From contig NZ_QDKO01000044.1 in the NCBI RefSeq assembly GCF_003094615.1, positions 16,568-80,567 of the forward strand: a stretch of DNA of 64,000 nucleotides. The letters run 5' to 3'. The translations under genes and the position numbers were made by a program. The first letter of the stretch is position 1; each line of letters opens with the position of its first letter. Positions 35,376 to 43,331 of the stretch are shown here, piece after piece. The stretch is from Caulobacter radicis (GTDB lineage: Bacteria; Pseudomonadota; Alphaproteobacteria; Caulobacterales; Caulobacteraceae). The notes beneath the pieces were generated by a model. The model was not told the origin of the DNA. It worked only from the letters and a program-made list of their open reading frames with translations, and made no database searches.

Positions 35376-35510
35376 TCATTCGGGGTCCAGGCCCGTCTTG
35401 GGCTGTTCCTGCGAGAACTCGGGCATGGTGTCCGGACCGCCCCGGGTCCGAACGCTCACCGCACCCAGATCCAGCAGCGGATCGGGAACGAGGGTCACGA
35501 TGGTTTCCAT
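35376..35510 (-). CDS. Lasso peptide precursor A1 (44 aa)
   Basis: Leader of 23 residues (METIVTLVPDPLLDLGAVSV then RTR) with Thr at the -2 position required by lasso proteases. The predicted core of 21 residues opens GGPDTMPE and continues FSQEQPKTGLDPE. Gly1 and Glu8 would form an 8-residue ring; the loop/tail is 13 residues and ends acidic. AAGGAGG lies 7 nt before ATG 35510. Sister of A2 at 35591 and next to the B gene. The core matches no named lasso peptide I remember. Confidence 0.88.
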   Translation of the reverse strand: METIVTLVPDPLLDLGAVSVRTRGGPDTMPEFSQEQPKTGLDPE

Positions 35511-35590
35511 GGCGACCTCCTTTTCACGAAAAGCCCGCCCCAAAGGGCGGACAGCTTGGCGGAACGGCGAGCCGCTCCGCCGGCGTCTGC

Positions 35591-35725
35591 CTAGTCGGCG
35601 TCGATCCCCGCGCGCGGCTGCTCCTCGGAAATCTCCGGGAGGACGTAGGGGCCGCCCTGCGTTTCCCGGCTGACGGCGCCCAGGTCGATCAGGGCGTCTT
35701 CGATATGGTCTTCGATCCGTTCCAT
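35591..35725 (-). CDS. Lasso peptide precursor A2 (44 aa)
   Basis: Same architecture and length as A1: leader MERIEDHIEDALIDLGAVSR then ETQ, with Thr at -2, and a 21-residue core opening GGPYVLPE and continuing ISEEQPRAGIDAD. The predicted ring is Gly1-Glu8. Leader elements LIDLGAVS and core positions GGP...PE, EQP and the acidic end are shared with A1. The residues differ inside the ring (YVL against DTM). AAGGAG precedes ATG 35725. It is 80 bp upstream of A1 and the first structural gene of the unit. Confidence 0.9.
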   Translation of the reverse strand: MERIEDHIEDALIDLGAVSRETQGGPYVLPEISEEQPRAGIDAD

Positions 35726-35796
35726 GACGGTCTCCTTCTCCAGGTCACGCCCACCGTGACAGTTGAACGTTGCGACCACAGGTAGAGAACCCGAAG

Positions 35797-35826
35797 GAAA
35801 TAACGCCGGAATTTTCCGATTATTCC
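35797..35826 (-). promoter_or_regulatory. Nested palindromes upstream of the lasso precursors
   Basis: An AT-rich patch between the GntR gene and precursor A2 holds CGGAA-TT-TTCCG (35807-35818) inside outer arms GGAAATAA (35797-35804) and TTATTCC (35820-35826). GntR regulators bind short palindromes of this kind, and the position, 72 bp upstream of A2 at the end of the GntR gene, suits an operator. I cannot point to firm -35/-10 boxes. Confidence 0.5.
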
Positions 35827-36455
35827 GCAGGGCGCCGCGGGTCGCGGTCACTGAGGCCATGGAGGCTGCGGACGATCGCGGGCACCAGCCGCAGGCGGCG
35901 GCGGTGATAAGCGACGAGCGCCTGACGCAGCGCCGTGGATGACCCGGCGGCGGCCAGGCCTCGCAGCTCCCGGGTTTCGTCCTGAAACTCGGGGACCAGC
36001 TCCAGCTCGGCGCAGCGCGAGCGATGCAGGCGATCGCTGGCGCCGGCCACGGCCCACTCGACCTCGACATTGCCGCTGCGGGCGGCCAGGCGCGCGAACA
36101 GGTCCTCAAGGGCTGTGATCGGACCATCGCCCTCGGGAGCGTCAGGCGAGATAGCCGTCTCGCCGCCGGCCGACCTTGCGGCGTTGACCAGAAGAGCGAC
36201 GTTCCATTGGTAGAGGTCCGACAGGTCCGGCTCCGTCAGACGGGGAACAAGGAAGCCCTCGCCAGGCAGGGCGGTGAGCAGCCGCTCGCCCACTAGGCGA
36301 TGCAGGGCCGCGCGCACCGGCGTGGCGCTGGCCCCGAACCGCCGCGAAAGCGCGGGGACGTCGATGCGTTCGCCAGGCCGCAGGGCGCTCTCAGACAGCA
36401 GGAAGGTCTTGATCGAGAGGTAGACGCGTTCACCGGTGCCGGGCCGATCAATCAT
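35820..36455 (-). CDS. GntR-family regulator of the lasso cluster (211 aa)
   Basis: N-terminal GntR winged helix (GERVYLSIKTFLLSESALRP, VPALSRRFGASATPVRAALH, LVGERLLTALPGEGFLVPRL), then an FCD-like helical effector domain with scattered His/Asp/Glu. ATG 36455 has GGGAG 9 nt upstream; a GTG at 36479 would add 8 residues. It is on the same strand as, and upstream of, the precursors. It likely controls them through the palindromes just after its own stop. Confidence 0.88.
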   Translation of the reverse strand: MIDRPGTGERVYLSIKTFLLSESALRPGERIDVPALSRRFGASATPVRAALHRLVGERLLTALPGEGFLVPRLTEPDLSDLYQWNVALLVNAARSAGGETAISPDAPEGDGPITALEDLFARLAARSGNVEVEWAVAGASDRLHRSRCAELELVPEFQDETRELRGLAAAGSSTALRQALVAYHRRRLRLVPAIVRSLHGLSDRDPRRPAE

Positions 36456-36642
36456 CAGGCTTAACTCCCTGGACGCCACGCAACGCAGCGCGCCGAAAGG
36501 CGGGCCGCTGTCGCCAGGTCCTGTCGCGCCAGGTCCTTTCGTCCGTGGTCCGCCAAAGGCGGCGTGAGGATGGAAGCATCGATCGCCGATGGCTCCTCCC
36601 CGAAATTCCTCCGCGAATTTTGGGGGGTGGATTTTCCAGGAC

Positions 36643-37413
36643 CTAAAGCAGGCCCAGGGTCCGGAAGCTGGCGACCGTTTCGGCGCCGACGATCAGGTGA
36701 TCATGGACGAGCACGCCCAGGGCCTTGCCGCCGCTGGCGACCGCGCGCGTCATCTCGATGTCGGGCTTCGAAGGCGTGGGGTCGCCCGAAGGATGGTTGT
36801 GGGCCAGGACGAGGGCGCTGGCCCCCGTCTCCAGGGCCCGCCGCAGGACCTCACGGACATAGACCGGCGCATGGTCCACGGTGCCCTTGCCCAAGGCTTC
36901 GGCCAGGATCAGCTGGTTCTTCCTGTCCAGAAAAGCGGCCCAGATCTCCTCTCGCGGCAGGCCTCGGAGCTTGGCCCGGAAGAAGGCGGCGACCGCCCCG
37001 AACGAAGACATTACCGGCCGCGCGCTCAGCGCCGCCAGGCTGACCCGGCCGGCCGCCTCGCGCAGGATCTTGAAGTTGAGGATGGTCGCCTCGCCGACGT
37101 GGCGGCGCAGTTCGGCGCGGTCGGCGGCGAGCACGCCGGCCAGGCCGCCGAACCGCTCGACCAGACGCACGGCCAACTCGCAACCTTCGGTCCGTTCGTC
37201 CGGGGCCAGATGCAAGTGAAGAATCTCGGCGTCCTGCATGACGTCGACTCCGAAGCGCGCGGCGAAGTCGAGGACCTTCTGGCGCGACGGCGCCCACGCC
37301 ACCGGGGTTTGGGGCGTGAAGGGGCAGGGCTTGGCCATCGTCTCCAGCACAGTGGCGGTCTCGGCGGTCTCGGGGGCGACGGCGACGGCGGTGAGGGCAG
37401 GGGAGGCGGACAT
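36643..37413 (-). CDS. radC: RadC/JAB-domain protein (256 aa)
   Basis: MPN/JAMM-fold protein of the RadC group, often carried by plasmids and integrative elements; the old DNA-repair assignment is doubtful. N-terminal helix-hairpin-helix-like region, then the metalloprotease-like motif ALVLAHNHPSGDPTPSKPD (His-x-His...Ser...Asp). GGAGGACGCC precedes ATG 37413. First gene of the mobile-element block and reads with the Toprim gene. Confidence 0.92.
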   Translation of the reverse strand: MSASPALTAVAVAPETAETATVLETMAKPCPFTPQTPVAWAPSRQKVLDFAARFGVDVMQDAEILHLHLAPDERTEGCELAVRLVERFGGLAGVLAADRAELRRHVGEATILNFKILREAAGRVSLAALSARPVMSSFGAVAAFFRAKLRGLPREEIWAAFLDRKNQLILAEALGKGTVDHAPVYVREVLRRALETGASALVLAHNHPSGDPTPSKPDIEMTRAVASGGKALGVLVHDHLIVGAETVASFRTLGLL

Positions 37414-37490
37414 GGCGTCCTCCGATCGGACGGCGCCGGACCCTATTGTCCGGATCGCTCACCCGCTTGGCCCTGCCTTTGTCCTTTTGG

Positions 37491-38372
37491 TCAGAGCTCG
37501 GCCTTGGCCGCCTCGTCCCAGTCGCCGAAGCCAGGCGGGGGCAGGGCGATCCGGGTCCTCACGCCGCCATCGCCCAGCGCCTCGGCCAACTGCCGGGCCG
37601 AGGCCTCGCCGCCAGGACCCCGATCGGCGGCGATCAGCACCAGGCGCACGTCCGCGGGCGGCCGCCAGCGCCGCAGGTTCGAGGTCGACAGCAGCGCCCA
37701 GGCCGGAAGGGCGAACCGATGTCGGGCGGCCAGGGCGGTGAACACCCCTTCGGCCACCAGCAGATCCGGCCCCGCCGCATCAAGGCGCACGGCGCTGCCG
37801 GCCGGGATCAGGCCGACGGTCTTGCGCGGCAGGGTCAGGTCGATGGCGCGCCGTCCGCCGGGGGTCAGATAGGTGAGCTCGACGGCGGTGACCGTCCCGT
37901 CGGGACCCTTCACGCCGGCCATCAGGGCCGGGCGCGCGGCCCCTGTCGGCCGATAGACCGCGAGCGGCGCGGCCGGATGATGGCGCAGCGCGTCAGGTCC
38001 GGGGATGTCGCCCGCGACGCCGCGACCTCGGCAGTGGCGTTCGGACAGCGTGCCTGCGACAGGCCGGCCCTGGTCCCAAAGCCGCAGGGCCGCGTCGCGG
38101 CGCGCTGTGCGCCCCCGATCCGAAGCGGTCTCGACCGGCGGCGCCGCCGCGGTCCAGTCTCCGGACGGTCCCAGCAAACCAAGGTTGCGCAGATGATCGC
38201 GCACCGCGCGCCAGTCGCCGCCCGCGAAACTATGGACGATGACCCGGCCGTCGCGCTCCAGCAGCGACACCGAGCGATCGCGCCGACTGTGGCCGGGGGC
38301 GGGGATGTTGGCGCGGCGACCTCCGTCATAGAGGTCGCCGCCCAAGCGGCGGACGATGGCGCGCAACGACAT
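37491..38372 (-). CDS. Toprim-domain primase-like protein (293 aa)
   Basis: Element-encoded primase/helicase-type protein. Starts MSLRAIVRRLGGDLYDGGRR, with the PGHSRRDRSVSLL region related to the zinc-less primase N-terminus and FAGGDWRAVRDHLR. A C-terminal Toprim domain has LLVAEGVFTALAA (metal-binding Glu) and RLVLIAADRGPGGEASARQL (Asp). GAGGAG precedes ATG 38372. It is 77 bp upstream of radC on the same strand. Usually found with RepA/RepC modules on conjugative elements. Confidence 0.85.
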   Translation of the reverse strand: MSLRAIVRRLGGDLYDGGRRANIPAPGHSRRDRSVSLLERDGRVIVHSFAGGDWRAVRDHLRNLGLLGPSGDWTAAAPPVETASDRGRTARRDAALRLWDQGRPVAGTLSERHCRGRGVAGDIPGPDALRHHPAAPLAVYRPTGAARPALMAGVKGPDGTVTAVELTYLTPGGRRAIDLTLPRKTVGLIPAGSAVRLDAAGPDLLVAEGVFTALAARHRFALPAWALLSTSNLRRWRPPADVRLVLIAADRGPGGEASARQLAEALGDGGVRTRIALPPPGFGDWDEAAKAEL

Positions 38373-38508
38373 GGCAGGACTCCTCGGCCGCATCCGGCGG
38401 CCCGCCCGTCCAAGCCCTGGCTTGGCCTTTGTCACGGCGGCCCCTCAAGCGCTCCGGCCGGGCGTCCGCGCCCCGGGCCGGTCCGGCGCAGCGACAGGCG
38501 CCCGCCGC

Positions 38509-38609
38509 TTATACGGATAACCGCATAATCGGTCGTTATACGGTTATCCGTATACCCTTGATTTATACGCGATGCCGTATAATCTTGCACTATACGCAAT
38601 GGCGTATAA
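38509..38609 (+). promoter_or_regulatory. Four phased operator palindromes upstream of hipBA
   Basis: Four 20-bp dyads of the type TATACG..AT..CGTATA at 38509-38528, 38536-38555, 38563-38582 and 38590-38609, each starting exactly 27 bp after the last. The third, TTATACGCGATGCCGTATAA, has perfect 7-bp arms. Sites one and two also pair with each other as a larger 14-bp inverted repeat (TATACGGATAACCG / CGGTTATCCGTATA). A TATAAT at 38578-38583 may be the -10. HipB is the natural ligand. Confidence 0.85.
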
Positions 38610-38625
38610 AGGTTGGAGACACGCC

Positions 38626-38874
38626 GTGGACATCATCGTCCGGAACGAAAGTCAGCTCGCCGCCAGCCTCAAGCGCTATCGCAAGAAGGCCGATCTGACC
38701 CAGACCGAACTGGGCCGCGCCGCCCAGCTGCGCCAGGCCACCATCTCCGAGCTCGAAGCCGGCAAGGGCGCCACTCTGGAGACCCTTTTCACGGTTCTGG
38801 CCGTGCTCAACCTCGAACTGGTCGTGCGGCCTCGCCGAGCCGTCGACGACGCCGCCTTGGCGGACCTCTTCTGA
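38626..38874 (+). CDS. hipB: HipB-type antitoxin/repressor (82 aa)
   Basis: Xre-family helix-turn-helix protein: LAASLKRYRKKADLTQTELG, RAAQLRQATISELEAGKGAT, LETLFTVLAVLNLELVV. Binds and neutralises HipA and represses the operon. GTG 38626 has GGAG 8 nt upstream. The stop overlaps the hipA start (TGATG). Four phased operators lie in front. Confidence 0.93.
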   Translation: MDIIVRNESQLAASLKRYRKKADLTQTELGRAAQLRQATISELEAGKGATLETLFTVLAVLNLELVVRPRRAVDDAALADLF

Positions 38875-40208
38875 TGGCGCGCCGCCCGCGCCACAGCCCG
38901 CTGGCCGTCTACATGAACGGCCGGCGGGTCGGGCTGCTGCGTCGTGAACCCAGCGGGGCCGTCGATTTCACCTATGACGCCGAATGGCTGACGGTAGGCG
39001 CCGCCTTGCCCGTTTCGCTGTCCCTGCCGCTGCGCGAGGACCGCTACATCGGCGCGCCGGTGATGGCCGTCTTCGACAACCTGCTGCCCGACAACATCGA
39101 CATCCGCAGCCGCGTCGCGGCCAAGGTGGGCGCCGAAGGCGCAGATCCCTACAGCCTGCTGTCGGCGCTGGGCCGCGACTGCGTGGGCGCTCTGCAATTT
39201 CTCCCCGAGAGCGCGCCGCCGCCGGTTGTCGGCCGGGTGGAGGGCCAGCCCATGACCGAGGCGGACATCGCCAGGATCCTGGCCAATCTGGCCCGCGCGC
39301 CCCTGGGTCTGGAGCCCGACGATGATTTTCGCATATCGATCGCCGGCGCGCAGGAAAAGACCGCCTTCCTGCGCCAGGACGGGCAATGGCTGCGGCCATT
39401 GGGCGCGACCCCGACCACCCACATCTTCAAGCCGCAGATCGGTCGCCTGCCCAATGGCCTGGACCTCTCCAACAGCGTGGAGAACGAATACCTCTGCCTG
39501 ACCCTGCTGGCGGCATGGGGCTTGCCCAGCGCCGCCGTCGAGATGGCCAGCTTCGAGGACCGGCGGGTTCTGGTCGTCGAGCGGTTCGACCGCTTCCACG
39601 ACCGGGATCATCGCCTCCTGCGCCGCCCCCAGGAGGACTTCTGCCAGGCCCTCTCCACGCCGTGGGTGGGCAAGTACGAGGCCGACGGCGGCCCCGGCGT
39701 CCTCAAAGGCCTGGACCTGCTGGCCGCGAGCGACACGCCCGCCAACGATCGCCTGGCCTTCCTGAAGGCCCAGGTCGTCTTCTGGCTGCTGGGGGCCACC
39801 GACGGCCACGCCAAGAACTTCAGCCTCTTCCTGCAACCGGGCGGCGGCTTTCGGATGACCCCGCTCTATGACGTCCTGTCGGCCGAGCCCAGTCGCGCCG
39901 CCCGTCAGATCGAGCCAAAGCAGATGAAGCTGGCCATGGCCGTCGGCGAGCGGCGACATTACCGTATCGGCGACGTCGCCCCGCGTCACTTCGTCCAAAG
40001 CGGCGCGGCCGGCGGCCTGGATCCTGAGGCCGTCCGCAAGATGCTGGCCCACCTGGCGCAGGCGGGCCCTGCGGCGCTCGACCGGGTGCTGGCCTCGCTT
40101 CCGGCGGACTTTCCGGCCGCCGTCAGCGGCCCGATCGCCCAGGCGGCCCATGCCCGGCTGGCTCAGATCGGCCGATACCTGGATGGCGACGCCGCGACCA
40201 AGGCTTGA
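38874..40208 (+). CDS. hipA: HipA-type serine/threonine kinase toxin (444 aa)
   Basis: In the HipA family the toxin phosphorylates translation components (for example GltX) and causes growth arrest. N-subdomain LAVYMNGRRVGLLRREPSGA then FTYDAEWL; the activation-loop-like ISIAGAQEKTAFLRQDG with the phosphorylatable Ser; THIFKPQ (ATP Lys); VENEYLCLTLLAAWGL; the catalytic loop GATDGHAKNFSLF and the Asp of TPLYDVLSA. Full length. Translationally coupled to hipB. Typical of a plasmid/ICE addiction module. Confidence 0.94.
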   Translation: MARRPRHSPLAVYMNGRRVGLLRREPSGAVDFTYDAEWLTVGAALPVSLSLPLREDRYIGAPVMAVFDNLLPDNIDIRSRVAAKVGAEGADPYSLLSALGRDCVGALQFLPESAPPPVVGRVEGQPMTEADIARILANLARAPLGLEPDDDFRISIAGAQEKTAFLRQDGQWLRPLGATPTTHIFKPQIGRLPNGLDLSNSVENEYLCLTLLAAWGLPSAAVEMASFEDRRVLVVERFDRFHDRDHRLLRRPQEDFCQALSTPWVGKYEADGGPGVLKGLDLLAASDTPANDRLAFLKAQVVFWLLGATDGHAKNFSLFLQPGGGFRMTPLYDVLSAEPSRAARQIEPKQMKLAMAVGERRHYRIGDVAPRHFVQSGAAGGLDPEAVRKMLAHLAQAGPAALDRVLASLPADFPAAVSGPIAQAAHARLAQIGRYLDGDAATKA

Positions 40209-40231
40209 GCCTCCCGCCGCCGACGCGGCCA

Positions 40232-40272
40232 ATGTCCAGCGATGCGGCGCGAAAAATCGCCGCTCTGGCGCA
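40232..40272 (+). repeat. 43-bp dispersed repeat, copy G (41 bp, most diverged)
   Basis: AATGTCCAGCGATGCGGCGC and AATCGCCGCTCTGGCGC, two bases shorter than the other copies. It lies between the converging hipA and repC genes. Confidence 0.5.
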
Positions 40273-40299
40273 TGAAGCGCCGTCATCAGGACCATTCCC

Positions 40300-41562
40300 C
40301 TAGTCCCTGCGCGAGGAGGGCGCTCTTGGCGGCGCCTTGGCCAAGCGATCCTTGAGCCCATAGAGACTGGGCAGGAGCTTCAGGCCGCCGAACCGCTCCC
40401 GTTCGCACATGGCGCGCAGATAGCCGCCGGCCGAGCTGCGGATCTCCCCATCCTTCCAACGGGCCAGCACGGTGGCCAGGGCTATGGCGGCCCTGTTCCT
40501 GCCCATGGCCTCGCGCGCTTCGCGCACGGCCGACAGGTTGATCCCCATCAGCAGCGCGGCCCGGCCGACCGCGTCGACCAGGTCCTCCCACTGGGCTGCG
40601 GACGGATCGGCCAGGAAGTCGTCCAGCTCGGGCACGGCCTCGAGCACCAGCGACAGCGGGATGACCTCCTGGCTGATCGCCGCCTCCACCATGGCCGGGT
40701 CGGCCTCCGCCGCCCGGCGGGCCGATCGCGCCGAGGGCTCGACTACCTCCTTTCGAGGAGAGGAATACGTTGCTCCTGCGGATCTAGGCTGGGTTGTAGG
40801 TTCTTTCTGGGCTTCGTCCACGACGCCCCTGGGCTCATTTTGAATGGATTTGCGAGCCTTCACCCAGGCCGCGTCCACCGCCGCCAGCAGCGCCTGGAAC
40901 GTCTCATGTAGCGCCTCAAGCTCGCCGAGGCTGGGGGTTCGCGGCAGGCGGCCGAGCGCCTGGTCGACCGCCCCGGCCCAGTCGTAGGTCGTAAAGCCCC
41001 GATGCACGGCGTCGGCGCAGACGGTGCGGATCTCGCGACGGATCTCCCCGAGCTTGCGCTTGAGATGCCGGCGCTGGGCCTGCTCAAGTCCCCGCGCGGC
41101 GGCCAGGTCGGCGAACTCGTCCCAGCGCGCGGCCATGGGCGCCAGGTCAAAGCCGAAGGCCTCGACGATGTGGCCGCGCTCGTCGCGATAGCCCCAGCGC
41201 TTGCCGTTGCCGCTGTCCTTCATGTGCACCAGGCCCGCGCGGACCGCCAGGCGGATCAGGCCCTGGACGCAGCTGCGCGAGCGCTGCAGCTCCTCGCAGA
41301 GCGCATCGTTGGACGGCCAGGCCAGGGGATGGGTGCGACCCGTCCAGTCCTGCTCGGCGGTGACCCGCACCAGGGCGCGGATCAGGCGCACGAGCCCGTC
41401 GCCGTACCCCAGACGGGGCGCGGCGCGCTCGAACCGGTCAAGCAGCATGGCCTTGGAGACGCCCTCCGGCAGGCCCTGGTAGGTTTCGGCGAGCCTTGCG
41501 GCCGCCCACTGGGCGTCCGCCAGACGGCGCACGTCTCCTACCCCGTTCGAGACGGTCTGCAT
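40300..41562 (-). CDS. repC: RepC-family plasmid replication initiator (420 aa)
   Basis: Replication protein of alphaproteobacterial plasmids, also found on integrative elements. N-terminal winged-helix region: GVSKAMLLDRFERAAPRLGY, VRVTAEQDWTGRTHPLAWPS and NDALCEELQRSRSCVQGLIR, followed by HMKDSGNGKRWGYRDERG. A hydrophilic linker leads to a C-terminal helical domain (VLEAVPELDDFLADPSAAQW; ALATVLARWKDGEIRSSAGG, YLRAM). GGAGGAG precedes ATG 41562. No repA/repB are in line, so it is not a complete repABC operon. The origin is not recognisable. Confidence 0.85.
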   Translation of the reverse strand: MQTVSNGVGDVRRLADAQWAAARLAETYQGLPEGVSKAMLLDRFERAAPRLGYGDGLVRLIRALVRVTAEQDWTGRTHPLAWPSNDALCEELQRSRSCVQGLIRLAVRAGLVHMKDSGNGKRWGYRDERGHIVEAFGFDLAPMAARWDEFADLAAARGLEQAQRRHLKRKLGEIRREIRTVCADAVHRGFTTYDWAGAVDQALGRLPRTPSLGELEALHETFQALLAAVDAAWVKARKSIQNEPRGVVDEAQKEPTTQPRSAGATYSSPRKEVVEPSARSARRAAEADPAMVEAAISQEVIPLSLVLEAVPELDDFLADPSAAQWEDLVDAVGRAALLMGINLSAVREAREAMGRNRAAIALATVLARWKDGEIRSSAGGYLRAMCERERFGGLKLLPSLYGLKDRLAKAPPRAPSSRRD

Positions 41563-41715
41563 TTTCTGCTCCTCCTTGGGGAGGCCGCAGGCGCACAGGT
41601 TCCCGTCGCGCGAACGCGCGTTTTTGGATTGCAGCGATGTCGGTGATTCGGTTAGAAAGAGCAGGAACTAGGAGCTCGGTCGGGGTTGGCGCCCCGTCTA
41701 GCGAATGACCTGGAG

Positions 41716-41746
41716 AACCCGGCGCGTTACAGCGAGCCGGGTTTTT
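41716..41746 (+). terminator. Rho-independent terminator
   Basis: AACCCGGC (41716-41723) and GCCGGGTT (41736-41743) followed by TTTTT reading rightward. It points toward the small gene at 41747-41983 and has no plus-strand gene in front of it (41563-41715 holds no frame I can support). It may end a small RNA or leftover transcript. Confidence 0.55.
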
Positions 41747-41983
41747 CTATGCGCTCACGGCGTGTTTCCTTTCCTCGTCGCCCCCGTCGAAATAGACCTC
41801 GAACACGTGTTCGAGGGCGTCCATCCGATTGGCGAAGCCCCGCTCGGCCTTCATCGCGTCAAGCAATTCGATGAAGCGTTTGCCGACCATGCCGTTCAGC
41901 TGAGCCTTGCCGGCCGCACGGGCCTCGGCGCGAAGGCGCTTCTGGTATTCAGCCTGGTATGCAAGATCGCGAGCGGTCTTCAT
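41747..41983 (-). CDS. Small hypothetical protein of the mobile block (78 aa)
   Basis: Starts MKTARDLAYQAEYQKRLRAE, is basic and helical, with GMVGKRFIELLDAMKAERGF then ANRMDALEHVFEVYF. The C-terminal part resembles a ribbon-helix-helix or a small accessory protein, but I cannot name it. A TTG at 42019 would add 12 residues; ATG 41983 is preferred although its ribosome site is weak. It lies between repC and the trb operon. Confidence 0.5.
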   Translation of the reverse strand: MKTARDLAYQAEYQKRLRAEARAAGKAQLNGMVGKRFIELLDAMKAERGFANRMDALEHVFEVYFDGGDEERKHAVSA

Positions 41984-42110
41984 GGCCCCGCCGATAAGAT
42001 CGCGATTCCAGCCGGCCAACTAATAAAGGTGAACGGCGAAACACCCGCGTTAAGCGAATAATGACCCTTGATCTGACTGGGAATCGGGGCGCGATCCATT
42101 GCTTGGTAAT

Positions 42111-43331
42111 TCAAGGGGATGACCCGCCTTCCGGCGGCAGGACGAGGTCGCGGTCGATCAGCACCCGGACAAGCTGGCCAGGCGCGATGCGCAAGGTCGG
42201 CGCCCGCTGCAGGTCGCGCTCGACCAGGCGCTGGCCGCTCTGGCCGGCCGAGGCGGCGACCCCGCCGGCGGCGTCCTGCAGCACGACCCGGTCGCCCCGT
42301 CGGCCCGCGCTGTTCTGCGCCGCCGCGCCGCCGATCGAGATCAGGGTCGAAAGCCCGATGGCGCGGGCCAGCACCGGCAGGTGCCGATCGGTCTTGCCAG
42401 AAAGGCCGCTCATCCCGGCCGCGTCGAGCCCGACCATGGCGCCCAGATCCACGCTGCGGCCGCTGGGAAAGACCATCTGCGTCCAGACCACCAGCACCCG
42501 GTCCTGGCCATAGCCCACCTGGCTGTCGTAGCGCCCGATCAGGCGCGTCCCCTGCGGGATCAGGACGGTGCGCCCGGTGCGGTGATCGAACACCGGCTCG
42601 GTGACTTGGGCGATGACCGGTCCGGGCAGGTCCGAATTGATCCCGGTGACCAGGGCCGCCGAGACCAGAGCCCCGGCCTTGACCTCAAAGGGCGACAGGG
42701 GCGACCGCGGCAGGATCGGGGCCAGCGGCCCGCGCGTCGCCGCCGCGGCGATGAACTGCTCCCTGGCCGATGTCGAAGACGGCGGGGCGGGCGCCCCGTT
42801 CGGGCTTGCGGGGGCCAGGGTCGCCGGCGGCGCGGCGGGATCGAGCGCCTCGGCCGATGGCCGCGCCGCCGTCGCGCCGCCGGTCCCATTGAAGAAGGGC
42901 GGCGAGGCCCGGGCGGCCAGGCGTTCCTGGCGGGCTTGCTGGACCTCGGGGGAGACCGGCGCGGTCGGCTGCGGCGCCGCGGGCGCCGCGGCGCCTGGCG
43001 AGGCCCCCGCACCCGTGGACGCGCCGAGCGGCGCGGGCAGGGCGGCCGGATCGTCGTACCGGGCCGGCAGGCGCGCCTCGATCGGCGTGGGTCCGTCCGC
43101 GGCGCGCGCCTCCGCCTGGGGCGCCGGCGCTCGCCGGGCCGGGCCCTGGCCCATGCCCAGGATGAACCCGGAGCCGATCACCAGGACGATGACGCCGGCG
43201 ACGGCGGCGATCGCCACGGGCCGATAGCGCGTGATCGGCCGGCGCGGGGCGACCAGGACCCCTTCGGCCGGTCGCTTGGACGCTGCGCCCGCCGCGGCGG
43301 CGGGATTGGAGACCGGCGGCTCGACGCTCAT
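42111..43331 (-). CDS. trbI: TrbI/VirB10 conjugal transfer protein (406 aa)
   Basis: Inner-to-outer membrane bridge of the P-type type IV secretion channel. Short cytosolic N-terminus, one transmembrane helix at about 38-58 (YRPVAIAAVAGVIVLVIGSG), a long Pro/Ala-rich periplasmic linker, and the VirB10 beta-barrel domain (FEVKAGALVSAALVTGINSD; IPQGTRLIGRYDSQVGYGQD; VWTQMVFPSG). It ends with an RVLIDRDLVLPP stretch. ATG 43331 overlaps the trbG stop. Last gene of the trb operon in this window. Confidence 0.94.
   Translation of the reverse strand: MSVEPPVSNPAAAAGAASKRPAEGVLVAPRRPITRYRPVAIAAVAGVIVLVIGSGFILGMGQGPARRAPAPQAEARAADGPTPIEARLPARYDDPAALPAPLGASTGAGASPGAAAPAAPQPTAPVSPEVQQARQERLAARASPPFFNGTGGATAARPSAEALDPAAPPATLAPASPNGAPAPPSSTSAREQFIAAAATRGPLAPILPRSPLSPFEVKAGALVSAALVTGINSDLPGPVIAQVTEPVFDHRTGRTVLIPQGTRLIGRYDSQVGYGQDRVLVVWTQMVFPSGRSVDLGAMVGLDAAGMSGLSGKTDRHLPVLARAIGLSTLISIGGAAAQNSAGRRGDRVVLQDAAGGVAASAGQSGQRLVERDLQRAPTLRIAPGQLVRVLIDRDLVLPPEGGSSP

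Noticed and set aside
40300..41562. A complete repABC plasmid replicon
   Set aside because: Only repC is present. repA/repB are not adjacent, and the ParB remnant at 15650 is far away and on the other strand.
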